From NCBI GenBank assembly GCA_030220185.1, contig JASPKZ010003844.1, positions 691,001 to 755,000 on the forward strand: a stretch of DNA of 64,000 bases, read 5' to 3'. The notes under the pieces are model-generated. The model made no database searches and was not told where the DNA came from. It was given only the letters and a program-made list of their open reading frames with translations. The position numbers and the translations under genes are program-made. This DNA comes from Diploptera punctata (lineage: Eukaryota > Arthropoda > Insecta > Blattodea > Blaberidae). This document shows, one piece after another, positions 1 through 11,060 of this stretch; the first letter of the stretch is position 1; each line of letters starts with the position of its first letter.

Positions 1-140
1 GACTACCTCTGCAGCTATTGAACTACAGACCCACAGGGCGAAGAGACCCAGGAAGACCTAAGAAGAGATGGAGGGATCAATTTCTTTCCTGAAGCGGAAC
101 AGGCCAATGGCCTAATCCATGACTGCCATTGATGATGATG
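1..140 (+). mobile_element. LINE 3' end (truncated at window edge)
   Basis: The frame starting near base 2 reads NYRPTGRRDPGRPKKRWRDQ and then a stop. This is the basic GRP-KKRW tail found at the end of many insect LINE reverse-transcriptase ORFs. A short 3' UTR with a GATGATGATG tail follows. The body lies outside the window. The family is probably near LINE-B or LINE-C by its 'gaacaggccaatggcctaat' style 3' UTR. No coding capacity remains here. Confidence 0.6.
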
Positions 141-1125
141 ATGTTTCACATTCATGGAGTATCAGAATACATATTACTGTTTATAGGACCCATATTCTAA
201 TGTTTATATTCTTAGAAAAATCGAGAAACCGAATTGTACCGTCCAAGCGATGAAATGGAGCGGTGAGTTGATTAACTTCGAGTGTTTGCGCATGCCACTA
301 TACACAGCTACAATGTGTGCATACCCAACATCAAGACAAAACATGCAAAGCCTTCCTCGTGTTGGTCTCGCTTGGACACACGGTAATTATTATTAAAACT
401 TATAATTGGACGATGTTGTGCATCAACCGGCTAAACGCCATTTTTTTTTAAATTGAGATTTTGATGCCATCTGTTGCACTGGCTCATGAAGTAGGTGTAC
501 GCAAACTTTTAGCGCCAACTCTTTAAATATAACCTTATTATTAACGAAACATGTAAACGCCATCAGTCCTGTCAGAAATTCTATGTTTTGCAGCAAACGG
601 CTATGAAACCGATCTTCATAAATGCTAATCTAAATTTTGCATCATGCAGCTAAACGCCAAATGTTCCCGCTCTTAGAATGTTGATGCATAACTGTCAAAC
701 AAGGAAAACAACTTGCAATATGCTGTGGAAAATAACTTGCAGTATCCAGTATTGTTAGTTTGGCGCTACAATAAATAGTAAAGATTAACTTAAACTTTTC
801 TCGAAACTTACATATTGACGCATAGTCGGTTGATGCGTAACGCCGTCTAATTAAAGTCCGTATTTTTATGTACCAGAACGTAAAACTGCAACATAGTATA
901 ATGAGAAGTTAGACTTATGACTGTCTTTTGTTTTGGTTTCACATACAGACAGTTGAATATTGTTATGAGAAGTTAGACTTCTGACCGTCTTTTATCTTAG
1001 TTTCACACACAAACAGTAGAACAATACATACTATCTCCTCTATTGCAATCTTTAATTACATACAAATCCTGACTCTTCTAATAATGCAAGTTTCTTATTT
1101 TTGTATAAACAAAGATTTTTAATTA
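141..1125. other. No recognised gene; short tandem duplication
   Basis: No gene is recognised. Positions 901-964 and 965-1018 are two diverged copies of a 64-bp unit starting ATGAGAAGTTAGACTT. A related piece seems to lie in reverse orientation near 48,590-48,625, which suggests a dispersed repeat. Confidence 0.4.
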
Positions 1126-1503
1126 GCCCACCGCTGTGGTCTCGAGGTGCCTTGTCACGCAGCGGGCCCGGGTTCAATCCCCGATCGGGACAGTTTTTCT
1201 GGGTGAGGTTTTTATCCGGGTTTTTCCTCACCCGTAAGACAAATGTCAGGAAAACTTTAAGGCCCAAACGGTCCCCGAAATCACATGGCCATCGCAATCA
1301 TCATCATTCATATTTATCTTAGGTTAAGCTTAGAATTAGGGACTCTCCTTGCGCACCACTATCATTATCACCCATCATATCATCGGGGCAACGTAATCCC
1401 GCCTTCCAGGCGCCCCAACCTCAGAAGTGGGTTACAAGTACGCCTGCCAGGAGAGAAAACCAGGAATGTCGAAAGACAACCTGGGGCATTTGCAAAAAAA
1501 AAT
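1126..1503 (+). mobile_element. Chimeric SINE (S2 head joined to S4 tail)
   Basis: Positions 1126-1313 match the 5' half of SINE S2. That half has a tRNA-like head with a B-box-like GGGTTCAATCCCC, then a GTGAGGTTTTT segment and CCCCGAAATCACATGGCC. From about 1320 the sequence instead matches the 3' half of SINE S4 (also at 44,757 and 49,850), with CCGCCTTCCAGGCGCCCCAACC. It ends in an A-run. The flanks share only a weak TTAATT. It may be a template-switch chimera or S2 inserted at an S4 copy. Confidence 0.6.
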
Positions 1504-1610
1504 TAATTGGGCGCCAAGTATTATACTAGAAATGAACTTACACAAGGTTGCCGTTTTACAAACGTAATAACTCGAGCTCACATGTTGTATTAATCTAATA
1601 TAATTATAGT

Positions 1611-2194
1611 ATAAATTGTTGGCGTATGATATCCTAAATGCAAGCCTCTGTTTTAGAAAGGAGTCATCTCGCTGATATATTAGACAAAATAAACGAATTA
1701 AAATTTGTTAGTTCGTAAAATGCTTTGATGATTGCTATATGTAAGTTTCTTCTGAAGGCCAGACACTTTAAGATAGCAGGTGTTCATGTGAAATGTATTT
1801 TTTCATTTGTTTTCTGCTGTCAATAGCGATGAATCTATCTTCACTTTTTATAGCAATAAATAAATAGAAACCTTGTTTACAAAGAGAATTGGATGAAATA
1901 ACATAAATTGTTGGCGTATGATATCCTAAATGCAAGCCTCTGTTTTAGAAAGGAGTCATCTCGCTGATATATTAGACAAAATAAACGAATTAAAATTTGT
2001 TAGTTCGTAAAATGCTTTGATGATTGCTATATGTAAGTTTCTTCTGAAGGCCAGACACTTTAAGATAGCAGGTGTTCATGTGAAATGTATTTTTTCATTT
2101 GTTTTCTGCTGTCAATAGCGATGAATCTATCTTCACTTTTTATAGCAATAAATAAATAGAAACCTTGTTTACAAAGAGAATTGGATGAAATAAC
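1611..2194. repeat. Perfect tandem duplication, 2 x 292 bp
   Basis: Copies 1611-1902 and 1903-2194 are directly adjacent. Read side by side I found no difference between them. The unit is AT-rich, codes for nothing obvious and matches no other repeat in the window. Perfect identity means a very recent duplication or an assembly duplication. Confidence 0.9.
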
Positions 2195-2375
2195 AATGGA
2201 AAAATGATGGATGAAATGCGAACATGACTTAGCAAGATTCTATTCTATTATCGCCTACTACTCAATTCTACTGTGAACAAGCATTTATATTCAACGGCAA
2301 TCATACATATGACATATTGGATATGCAGATAATTATATTCAGTTATCGCATGTAACTTCTCAATTTTAGGGATTT

Positions 2376-2850
2376 TTAATCACTTTCTACTCCCTCCTGC
2401 AAAATGTAAGTTGTATAAAGTTTTATTGTTGAAATAAGAATTCCCAAGCATGAACATTTTCTTCTCCAATTCTTTAATACTTCATGTACATATATTTTAA
2501 ACAGAGTCGGCGATAGACAACAACCTTGACGAAGACCTTTATTTATTGTAAAACCATGTGACAATTTACTGCCAATTTTAATATTAGATTTGCAATTGTC
2601 ATATAAATTTTGTGTAGCTTTAATTATTATGGTCTTAATTCCCATACGTCTTAAAGCAATCCATAGTTTCTCTATAGGGACATTGTCGTATGCTTTCTCA
2701 AGATCTACAAATAGTAGGTGCAAAGGTTGCCCATATTGCATTTTTTTTCTATTACCTGAGTAATTCAAAATAAATTGTCGGTTGTTGAACGACCTGCTCT
2801 AAATCCTGACTGTTCCTCTAATTCCATATCACTATAGTTTTTTTTTCCAA
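2376..2850 (-). mobile_element. LINE reverse-transcriptase fragment (inverted 5' part)
   Basis: On the minus strand, from about 2850 downward, the translation gives EEQSGFRAGRSTTDNLF, then a stop or frameshift, then FVDLEKAYDNVP (RT motif A) and KGLRQGCCLSPTLF (the block before the catalytic box). Where the ADD box is expected the alternative frame reads LHFAGG, so the aspartates are lost. The piece abuts a plus-strand LINE 3' end (2870-3235). This is the arrangement left by twin priming, although the two parts may also be separate insertions. Confidence 0.75.
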
Positions 2851-2869
2851 ATAGTATTTTAGTATACGT

Positions 2870-3235
2870 TTTTAGATTTTATACGAAGAGCAACAAGAAT
2901 TTTAAGAAGAGAAAGAATTAGGAACTCAGTTATAAGGGAGAAAATGAAGATTGAAGACACCATTTTAGATTATATTAAAACTCAGCAATTCAGATGGTAT
3001 GGACATGTCCAGCGGATGGAAGAGGATCGGCTACCAAAATCTGTTTTGGAATGGAAACCTGAGGGAAGACGAGGCAGAGAAAGACCTAAAACTTCCAGGA
3101 GTCAGGGAATATATTTATACATGAAGGAGAAACATCTGCAACCAGGAGATTGGATGGACCGACAAAATTAGCTATTGGGAATCGGACGATGTCAAAGACA
3201 TTAATCATCCGATGATCTACCTATCTACTCCCCCC
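2870..3235 (+). mobile_element. LINE-J 3' end
   Basis: The translation includes QQFRWYGHVQRMEEDRLPKS and then GRRGRERPKTSR, the C-terminal tail of a LINE RT protein, followed by a stop and a 3' UTR ending near GATCTACCTATCTAC. A second copy of the same 3' end lies on the minus strand at 25,888-26,115 and carries the corresponding (GATA)n-type tail. The copy is 5'-truncated and inactive. Confidence 0.75.
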
Positions 3236-3496
3236 CTTTGTAAGACATACACTTCCCAGCTGGGAGAAACAAACTAATAGTCTGGGCTCGCTCAATGTAA
3301 ACCCTGAATCAGATATGAGGCAGGTGCACGGTAGTGGGTCTCTCTGAATCTGTATTCATAAATGTGCCATGGTCGCCATCGTGAACACCACAGGTTATCA
3401 CAAGGCAAGGAGTCCGCTGGAGTAGAAGCAAAAGACTATTGATCACCCATGACGATGGACGAACTCTACACAAAATCGAATAACAAATGTTAACTA
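3236..3496. other. Unassigned
   Basis: I see no gene. It is moderately GC-rich for the window, with a C-run at 3230-3236, and might belong to another old repeat. Confidence 0.3.
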
Positions 3497-4205
3497 ACTA
3501 ACTCACTGATACTATCGAACCCGTAGGTTCATGGCCGCGAGGACATAAGCTCTCTATGCATCCCTATCCTGAGTTAATGTATTCAAATCATTCCCTGTAT
3601 AATATACTTCCCTCAAATCATACTTAATGTTATTGTCCCACATCATTCTTGGTCCTCCAACTAGGCGTTTTTCCTATGGTTTCCTACAAGAAGCTTCCAC
3701 GAACGTCTTTCATTCCCCATTGTGCCAAATGTCCTGCCCATCGTAGTCTACGAGACTTAACTGTTCTTATTATACCTGGCTTCCTATAAAGACCATGCAG
3801 TTCACTGTTACGCAGTCTTCTCTATTCACCTGTCTTTTCATCTCTCTTTGGTCCAAAAATGTTCCTTTATTCTGAAATACTCGTAATTTCCTTTCCTCTC
3901 TTAAAGTGAGAGTCCATGTTTCGCATACACTTTCATATATTTTCAGTTTAACCTTTTTTGAAAGGAGTTGGGACGTCAAGCGTCCCTGCAATGCATAATA
4001 GCACGCATTTCCAGAATTGAGCCTATGTTTAATTTCTTTGTGCAACTCATTCCTATTTGTGATTATTGTTCCTAGGTATTTGAATTCGGCCACTTTCTCA
4101 AAATTTCCCTCATTTGTCATTAGCTGCCCATTTCCATTATTTAATGTATTTCTATGCGTGACCATATATTTAGTTTTATTGATATTTACTTCCAGCCACT
4201 ATTTC
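3497..4205 (-). mobile_element. LINE-A, 5'-truncated copy
   Basis: On the minus strand it reads EFKYLGTIITNRNELHKEIK, then CETWTLTLREERKLRVFQNK, then (with frameshifts) the FGPKRDEQ/TGEW block and the GRP tail. Its 3' end is the family terminus, seen here as a reverse-complement TAACTAACTCACTGATACTATCGAACCCGTAGG. These blocks follow the RT catalytic core in LINE ORFs. Frameshifts break the frame, so it cannot be active. Confidence 0.85.
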
Positions 4206-5080
4206 TTAGTATTAGCCTACTCAATAGTGTGTGCAATTAACAAATATTTCATTCTCTATTTTAGTACTTCTACAAAAAAAAGTATAACACAAGGGAATCG
4301 TATAGGCCTACCTGTGATAACACACATATGAGATATGAAAGTGTGCATTGGCAGACTCCAATTGGGCAGGTTTTAAAGTTAATATAATATTTTATAGTTT
4401 CTACAAATGTGAAGACATGTATTTGCGGAACGAGTAAATAACGCGATAATTAAAATCGTTGCTCACCAGTGATGATGTGTGTGCTAAATTTTAATCAGAT
4501 CTTTGAACGTATCAGAGGTGAGAAGTCAGTATATATTTTTATCAGAAGTAACTACAGATAAAAACAAACTTATTCACAAGAATAAGTAATTATTGATAAA
4601 ATATAATTCAAATTTTAAGTGTATCCACAATTTCGTGTTCTATTTGTTATAAAATGTCTAAACAATATAGGATGATTAAAAGGACACATCCTATTCGTAG
4701 AAACTACACAGCTTATATGCACTAAATTGCTCTATGTTATCCTTGTTTAATAATATTATTGTGCTTACGTTCCTGAGCCCAGTATTCTCAGAATATGGCA
4801 GCAAAGCTTTACTGCCGTAGAGTTATGCATAAAGTCTAAATTGAAGGGATACAGACATGACATTTCTTCTGAAATATGTCTACGTATTTAGCAGAAAAAA
4901 ACGCAATATTGGCCCTATTTCGATATTAACTACAAGGAAAATTTCAATTCGCTGTTTAGCGAAGATAAACAAATAAACACATGAATGGACCAATGTGAAC
5001 GAAGAAATTATATGCCATCAACGATACAAAAAATTTGAAAAATCCTTAGCAGTGCGCAGAATTGTCGTGTAGTATATGAT
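4206..5080. other. No recognised feature
   Basis: AT-rich sequence with many stops in all frames. No gene, RNA or repeat is recognised. Confidence 0.3.
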
Positions 5081-5292
5081 TACTTAGAAATTGAAAGATC
5101 GCGGGTTCAAATTCCGGTAGGAATCAAGATTTTTGTGGTCAAAGTTCTTGTGGCACCATGTCAACTCAGCCTCTAATGGAAATGAGTACCAGACGTATGA
5201 TTAAAGTCGTGCGTATTGTCAGAAAAGTGGGAGCCTTAACCTCCTACTATCGCATAGGCGTCACAACCCCTGTAGTGAGATCACTATGTTTT
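5081..5292 (+). mobile_element. SINE S5 copy
   Basis: A tRNA-like B box (CGGGTTCAAATTCCGGT) is followed by GTGGCACCATG, CAACTCAGCCTCTAATGG, GGGAGCCTTAACCTCCTACT and a GTAGTGAGATCAC end. The same order of blocks occurs in reverse at 61,460-61,765 and 21,255-21,480. This copy is diverged and its A-box region is poorly preserved. Confidence 0.7.
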
Positions 5293-5914
5293 CACCTTCT
5301 AGTACATGCTTAGTGTTCGAGACTTCTGTATTGTTAGGAAGTATTAATTTCGCTTTTATGAGAAATACATATTTTCACTAACTTATAAAACATTCACTTA
5401 AATCACTATTTCTAACACGATTTTAATTAGTATTTTATTAAGACATTTTTTAACATGGGGATATTAGCGTTCTAAATCAAAAGTTGTATGAAAGAGTCGA
5501 TACATTTTAATTATACGTCCTTTTATCTCAAGCCTGAGATTCCTTTATTTGACATAAATTTATGTATCGTGTCCCATGATATTACTTCCTTTCCGAAGGA
5601 AGCAAAAAAATATACCCAGGAGCTTTGGCCTATTCCCCTACAGATAATCATTAATTTTTAAGTTGAGGAGACGGAACTTTTGGGTAACTATTTTATAATT
5701 TCTTATTATCATTTTTAAGTTTGTGACTGATACCTCAACGGAATTTTATTATGAATTTTATTAAATGTTGCCGTACGCCCCTAAAAAAAAAGAAGAGATC
5801 TAGGCTGAGTTCAAACCTAGGGACGAGAGTCGAGCTTTTATCCATTTGTCTTCCTGGACAGATTCTAATCTGTATTTTTAGCTAGTAGTGGACTTCCAAA
5901 ATATATAACTTACT
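5293..5914. other. Mostly unassigned; possible Penelope P2 tail
   Basis: No gene is seen. Positions about 5645-5710 (TTAAGTTGAGGAGACGGAAC and following bases) resemble the sequence just downstream of the Penelope P2 stop codon at 7,090-7,140 in the opposite orientation. This may be a P2 3' fragment. The rest matches nothing I recognise. Confidence 0.35.
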
Positions 5915-6697
5915 AACGGGCTCTATCGAACCCGTAGGTTCGTGGCCGTGCGGTCATAAACTCTTCATATATTCCTATCTTGAGCTAATGTTTTCCAATC
6001 ATCCCCCTGTATAATCTACTTACCTCATATCATTTTTAATGTTATTCTCCCATCTCATTCTTTGTCTACCAACGGCGCTTTTTCCTTCTGGTTTACCTAC
6101 AAGAGTCGGCCTCGGTGGACTAGTAGATATGCTCCTTGCCTCTGGTTCCGAGTGTCGCGGGTTCAACCCGGCCGGGTGGATGGTTTTTTTTACGACGAAA
6201 AATCCAAGAAAAAAGTCCTCCGGAAGGGACTTTAAGCCGTGGGTTCCAAGTCTGAAGATTGTCAGACTTGTAAAAGATCCTTAAGCCTGACTAAAGAGGT
6301 CTCTAAGCAAAGTTTACTAACCTCAACATCCTAGTAATACCTTACTTGCCTGTTAGATGTTTTACTGGGTCGGTGTGTTGACCACATGCCATCCATGGCA
6401 TCTACGAGCAAATAAGGTAACTAAAAATTAACTGGGTCTAGTAACTCCTTACAAAGATGAAGCTATGGCTCAACAATGGGCTACACCATTATAGATATAT
6501 AGATATAGATTACCTACAAGAAGGTTTCATGCACCTCTTTTATTCTCCATTCGTGCCACATGTCCTGCCCATTACAGTGTACGAGACTTAACTGTTCTTA
6601 TTATATCTCTCTTTCTATTAAGACCATGAAACTCACTGTTATTTTGTCTTCTCCATTCATTTGTCTGTTCATCTCCCTTTGGTCCAAAAATTTTCCA
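5915..6697 (-). mobile_element. LINE-A copy split by SINE S3
   Basis: The LINE-A 3' end is present in reverse at 5915-6104, starting with the CTATCGAACCCGTAGG terminus. It resumes at 6510 with the next LINE-A bases and runs to about 6697 (TTGGTCCAAAAATTTTCC, the GPK region). The gap is exactly filled by S3 with a 12-bp TSD, so the LINE was there first. It is a short, inactive remnant. Confidence 0.85.
6105..6509 (+). mobile_element. SINE S3, full copy with TSD
   Basis: Flanked by TTACCTACAAGA at 6093-6104 and 6510-6521 (12 bp, exact). The head is tRNA-like: GTCGGCCTCGGTGGACTAGT resembles an A box and GCGGGTTCAACCCGG a B box. The tail is ATAGATATATAGATATAGAT, the kind of simple-sequence 3' end copied by a LINE machinery. 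It is inserted in LINE-A. Other pieces lie at 31,355-31,602 (minus) and 59,870-60,130 (plus). Confidence 0.9.
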
Positions 6698-7090
6698 AAA
6701 TGTATAGGCCTATAATTAATTTAAATTCTATGTGATTATCGCCATAAATTCTAAAATGTTTTCATTACATAAAAGATTTTATCATTTTGAATGACCGTCT
6801 ATATTTAAAATCCACAATTTTCTTATAGATTGCATTTAATAATATTACATTAAGCTTTGTTTTACATTATATTACATTGTATTGCATATTATATCATAGG
6901 TATCATGTCATGATAACTGAATATTTTCTAGGAATGATATACGAACAAAAACATTCATTCTATCCAATATCAGAGTGGAACAGAATACTTCCTAGAAACC
7001 ATAGGGTTTTCAGCGATGTTTACGGATGTTATGTAAGAAATCCATTATAACCATGACGTAAGATGTTGTCGACGGGGTAAATATTAATAT
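6698..7090. other. No recognised gene
   Basis: AT-rich. The right part (about 6960-7090) lies downstream of the Penelope P2 stop codon and may be its terminal repeat, but no second full copy is present to prove it. Confidence 0.3.
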
Positions 7091-7745
7091 AAAATTACAG
7101 AATATTCACCTGAAAGGTCCGTCTCCTCAACTTAATTATCATTTAACTGTAGCGCTTTCGGGACTTGTCCCATCATCGGCAGGATTCAAAACTGGTGTTT
7201 CACTGAAGATCTGGTAGAGGGGGTTGCATGTATTGGGTTCGTTTTCGTTTATCAGGCTGTCGTTGTGAGCTGCTTTCATGATTTCCATCTCTTCGAGTAC
7301 GTTTATCTTCGCTGGATTATTTTCTCTGTGCATCACTGTTAGGGTGTTTTCAATATTTAACATGCGATGTCCTTCATGGATAACGTGTTTTGCATAGCTT
7401 GATTTATCTTCTGCGTGAACGAAGTCTCGAAAATGTTCTTTGAATCTGATGTTAAAACTCCTGTTTGTCCTTCCTATATAAAATTTGTTTGCAGTCCTTA
7501 CATGTCAGTTTATAAACTCCTTTGCTGTTGAAAATGTTATTTTCTTCAATGTTATTGTTTATTATGTTGTTTAATTTGTTATTGGTTCTGTATGCTATTT
7601 TTACGTTTTTATCGGCTTTCTTTAGTGCATTGGCTAATTTTGTCGTTTCTTTTCCTGTGTATGTAAGTGTTATCCACGTTTTCTTGTTGTTGTCAGATTC
7701 TTTTTCTAGTTTAGTTATGTTGGTTATGTTGTTCTTCCTTTTTTG
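7091..7745 (-). mobile_element. Penelope-like element P2, 3' part with GIY-YIG nuclease
   Basis: Minus strand. The translation from about 7740 gives KTWITLTYTGKETTKLANAL, then KIAYRTNN, then KGVYKLTCKDCKQ. A frameshift near 7,480 follows, after which FYIGRTNRSFNIRFKEH continues in another frame and runs to the stop at 7139. GVY, YIG and R..F..H are the GIY-YIG nuclease signature. The C-x2-C pair between GVY and YIG is the zinc-binding insert typical of Penelope-type nucleases. The RT domain is missing (5' truncation), so this is a pseudogene relic. Confidence 0.85.
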
Positions 7746-7775
7746 TTTATAAATATAAATAAAAATGAAAATATA

Positions 7776-8640
7776 TGTCCACACATAGAAATAAATAATA
7801 TAACGGAAATGGATAGTTAATGACAAATGAGGGAAATTTTGAAGAAGTGGCTTAATTCAAATACCAAGGAACAATAATTACAAATAGGAATGAGACGCAC
7901 GTATAAATTAAACATGGTCTCAATTCTGAAAATGCGTGCTAATATACATTACAGTGACTCTTATTGTCCTTGGAGATGACCATTAGCCAATCAGCAAGAG
8001 CCACGCCCACTCACCCTGCACCCACCACTAATATAACGTCCACAACGTCCGCAGCGCTCACTCTAAGTAGATCTTCCGACCAGGAAACACGCCTAGAAGC
8101 ACTCGCCACTGAAGATGCCCTCCGCAGTTGAGGACGAAACTTCTGGTATCAACACCAACTATGGACACGGCCACATAACCCGGAATCACTCAACATTATG
8201 ATTACCGGCCGTGAAAGCCTGCATTCAACTGTTATTCTCCCTATTTACATTAAGGGAGGGGACAAGATTACAATTATTTGAGAATAAAATTCTTAGCAAA
8301 ATTTTTGGACCAAAGAGATGAACAGACAGGCGAATGGAGAAGACTTCATAACAGTGAACTACATGATTTTATAGGAAACCAGATATAAGAGCACTTAATT
8401 CTCGTAGAGTGCGAAGAGCTGGGCATGTAGCACGAATGGGGAATGGAAGAGGGGCACGCATATTTCTTGTAGGAAAACCAAAGGGAAAACGCCCAGTTGG
8501 TAGACCAATATTGAGGAGGGAGAATAACATTAACATGATTTGAGGGAAATAGATTGTACAAGAGGAGATGATTGGAAAATATTCGCTCCGTATAGGGATG
8601 TATAGAGAGCTTATGTCCGATAGAGTTAGTTAATAAGTTT
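7776..8640 (+). mobile_element. LINE-A copy split by a Penelope fragment
   Basis: The left part, 7776-7966, matches the LINE-A region before the YLG block (ACAAATGAGGGAAATTTTGA, then ACAATAATTACAAATAGGAATGA). The right part, 8250-8640, starts at TTAAGGGAGG and goes through TTTTTGGACCAAAGAGATGAACAG to the family end (GATAGAGTTAGTTAAT). The interruption is the P1 fragment at 7972-8230. Short LINE bases are missing at the junction. Frameshifts are frequent. Confidence 0.8.
7972..8230 (+). mobile_element. Penelope-like element P1, 3' terminal fragment
   Basis: Matches the last 260 bp of the P1 palindrome arm (18,497-18,753). It runs from GACCATTAGCCAATCAGCAA through GGCCACATAACCCGGAATCA to the terminal GCCTGCATTCAACT. 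It ends at the same base as the 18,753 terminus, so this is a true element end. Only the region past the nuclease is present. A 12-bp imperfect match (CTCTTATTGTCC / CTGTTATTCTCC) flanks it, a possible degraded TSD. Confidence 0.8.
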
Positions 8641-8721
8641 TATAAATTGTATTAAAATGTTAGATATAAAATATACTTTAAATAATAACAAGTCCTTCGT
8701 AACGTGATATAATAATTGATA

Positions 8722-8898
8722 GATTAACTTCTTCTTCTTCTCGGTTTAGGCTTATTTACTAGCCTGTTCCGGCGCCAAATTGCTGCTCTTTCCATCTTTT
8801 CTTTGATCTTCCCAAACTTCTTCTTTCTCGTGGTGAATAGCTGTATGCTGCTTTTGGTATTCTATTCTCAGTCATCCTTGCCAAGTGTTCTTTCCAGA
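8722..8898 (-). mobile_element. LINE-B 3' end
   Basis: In reverse orientation it encodes the end of a LINE ORF (…PRGRRSLGRPKKRW type, disrupted) and a 3' UTR with a GAAGAAGAAG tail. A close copy is nested in LINE-A at 14,325-14,752. Only the last 170 bp remain. Confidence 0.7.
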
Positions 8899-8904
8899 TA
8901 GATT

Positions 8905-9320
8905 AACTAGCTAACTAATTCACTGTCACTATCGAACCCGGAGGCTCATAGCCATGCGACATACGATCTTCATATATCCCTACCTAGAGCTAATTGTTTT
9001 CAATCAGCCACCAGTCATTCTCAAATCATGGTTATAGTTATTCTCCCACGTTATTGTTGCCCTACCTACTGGGCGTTTTCCTTCTCGTTTTCCTACAAGA
9101 ATTTTCCATTCCCTTCTTAATTCCCAATTCGTACCATATGCCCTGCCCATCGCGGTCAATACAATTTATTTGTTCCTATTACACCTGGTTTCCTATAAAT
9201 ATCATGTAGCTCACTGTTATGTAATCTTCTCCATTCATCTTTCTGATCTTCTTACTTTGATCCAAAATTTTTCCTTATAATTATATGCTCAAATGTTTTT
9301 ATCGTTTCTCCTCCCTAATC
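8905..9320 (-). mobile_element. LINE-A 3' end
   Basis: Starts with the reverse-complement family terminus (AACTAATTCACTGTCACTATCGAACCCGGAGG) and runs through the GRP tail, the GHV region and the GPK block to about 9320. Strongly diverged, with many frameshifts. Confidence 0.75.
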
Positions 9321-9629
9321 TATATCTATATAAAATAACTGGAAGAAGGAAATATGCATATATAACCAGAAGTGTGTTACATGACTTCGGAACCGCTCTA
9401 TATATGCATCTGAAATGTATGCTGTGCATATAATTAAAACAATAACTTTTGTTTCAGCTACTATTTTATATGCAAATTAAAACAAAGCTTTGTTCATTTT
9501 AGTAGAATGCAATAATACTGTAATAATATATAAGACTACGGTTACAGCGTGATTTTGATTTAATTTTTATTCATGTTTAAATTTTATTCTATTTTATATG
9601 ACTTAAATACAACACAATACTTTATTTTT
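9321..9629. other. No recognised feature
   Basis: AT-rich; nothing recognised. Confidence 0.3.
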
Positions 9630-10070
9630 ATTTTTAATATTAGCATCATAAGAAGAACCCTCCGAAAGACTCGAAGAGAAACTCAGCTCAGGTTTTATAA
9701 AATTATGGCTGTTCCTGTTCTTTTGTATGGATCTGAATCTTGGGTACTTACAAAAAAAAAGATATCTCACAAATTCAAGCCACTGACATGAAATGTTTAT
9801 GATCCGTAAAAGGGTGTACACGCATGGATAGATTACACAATGAATCAATAAGAAATGAACTGGAGATATTTTCAATAGTCGATAAACTAGAAGAGCACAA
9901 ATACCAAAGGAAAGAACATCTAGGCAGAATGGACAATACAAGATTGCCCAAAACGATCAACACCTACAAACCACATGGAAAAAGATCTTTGGGACGGCCA
10001 AGCAAACGATGGACTTGAGACGGAACAGGTCGTATTGACCTAATCCTGGAAAGGAAGAAGAATAAGAAGA
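9630..10070 (+). mobile_element. LINE-I 3' end
   Basis: Reads RRTLRKTRRETQLRFYKIMA, then VPVLLYGSESWVLTKK, a frameshift near 9,780, then MDRLHNESIRNELEIFS, GRMDNTRLPK and GKRSLGRPSKRW. This is the standard C-terminal order of LINE RT proteins. The 3' UTR (GAACAGGTCGTATTGACCTA) ends in GAAGAAGAATAAGAAGAAG. It is related to LINE-C and LINE-F but distinct. Inactive. Confidence 0.8.
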
Positions 10071-10231
10071 AGAATATTAGCAAAAAGTAGTTTTTTTTAC
10101 ACATCTATATTTTCTTATTTTTTTAAACAATTGGTTTAGTTAACCTGTTAATTATTGTGTTTTATTTCTATTTATTTAGTTATTATGAAAACAATTTAAT
10201 GCAAGAAAAATACTAAGTTTATTTGATTGAT

Positions 10232-10522
10232 TCCTCGGCACGAAGGCCTACCAGCCGGCTGCTGGCCTCACATCAACAAGTGTTAATAACAGAGGAAGAT
10301 GATAAAAAAGCCTGTGAAGGGCTGTAGCTGACTTTATCAACCTGGAGGCCGCTACTTATTGTAGCTACCCAAATTCCTCACGATACTGGATGGGCACTGG
10401 TCCTCTACTGCCTGAAATTTCATGAGAAACTTTCTTCACCCATAGGAACTCGAACCAGTGCAAGTCCCTTAGCTCTGCGGCAAGGCATCTTGCCTTAACC
10501 ACTCGGCTACGGCGCGGGACAG
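10232..10522 (-). mobile_element. SINE S1 copy
   Basis: The reverse complement begins GTCCCGCGCCGTAGCCGAGT, a type-II (Leu/Ser-like) tRNA head with A box and GGTTCGAGTTCC-like B box. It continues through the S1 body (GCTACAATAAGTAGCGGCC) and ends with the tail variant GGTAGGCCTTCGTGCC. Several deletions relative to the 350-bp full copies at 15,457 and 41,939. Confidence 0.85.
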
Positions 10523-10569
10523 TCTATTTGACTACATTGCTGAAATATAATTGTACATTTCTTTGTACT

Positions 10570-10692
10570 GTCCGCCATCGTGACGTAGTCTGTAGAATTC
10601 TTCCCTCCCTTTTACTTACCCGACCCGGATTTGATTCCCGGAGAATAGGGGATTTTAAATCTCTACCCAGGTTCCGGGTGTACATTCTATGA
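10570..10692 (+). mobile_element. Possible tRNA-derived SINE head
   Basis: CCATCGTGACGTAGTCTGTA could be an A box, and GACCCGGATTTGATTCCCGG is a good B-box-like sequence. No matching copy elsewhere in the window allows the ends to be set. Confidence 0.35.
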
Positions 10693-11060
10693 TTATATAT
10701 GTAGGCCTATATGAATCAGGAAGAAGCTTAAAAAAAGTAAAAAGTAGTAATTAAGTAGTAGATTTGTATTTAACCATTTTCTGAAAAAGTAACAAAAACC
10801 TCTATGAAAACATTATTTACACTTTACAGGCTTATCATTCTCTTATAATTTATTATATGCATTCAAGGGCCACCCGAACATTACGGAACATTATTTTAAA
10901 ATTATGTGGCATTTTATATCAATTCTGCATTATTAAATTAGTGCAAAACGCACGAATTAAAGAACCGAATATATTAATGAGGAGAAACTGTAATTTTAGG
11001 CCTACTGAAATTTATATATTTTGATTCAAGGAAATGGTTTAAGAATTGCTGATCATCATC
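10693..11060. other. No recognised feature
   Basis: AT-rich; nothing recognised. Confidence 0.3.

Noticed and set aside
7966..8245. Exact TSD for the P1 fragment at 7,972-8,230
   Set aside because: Only an imperfect 12-base match flanks it, and LINE-A bases are missing at the junction, so the TSD cannot be claimed.
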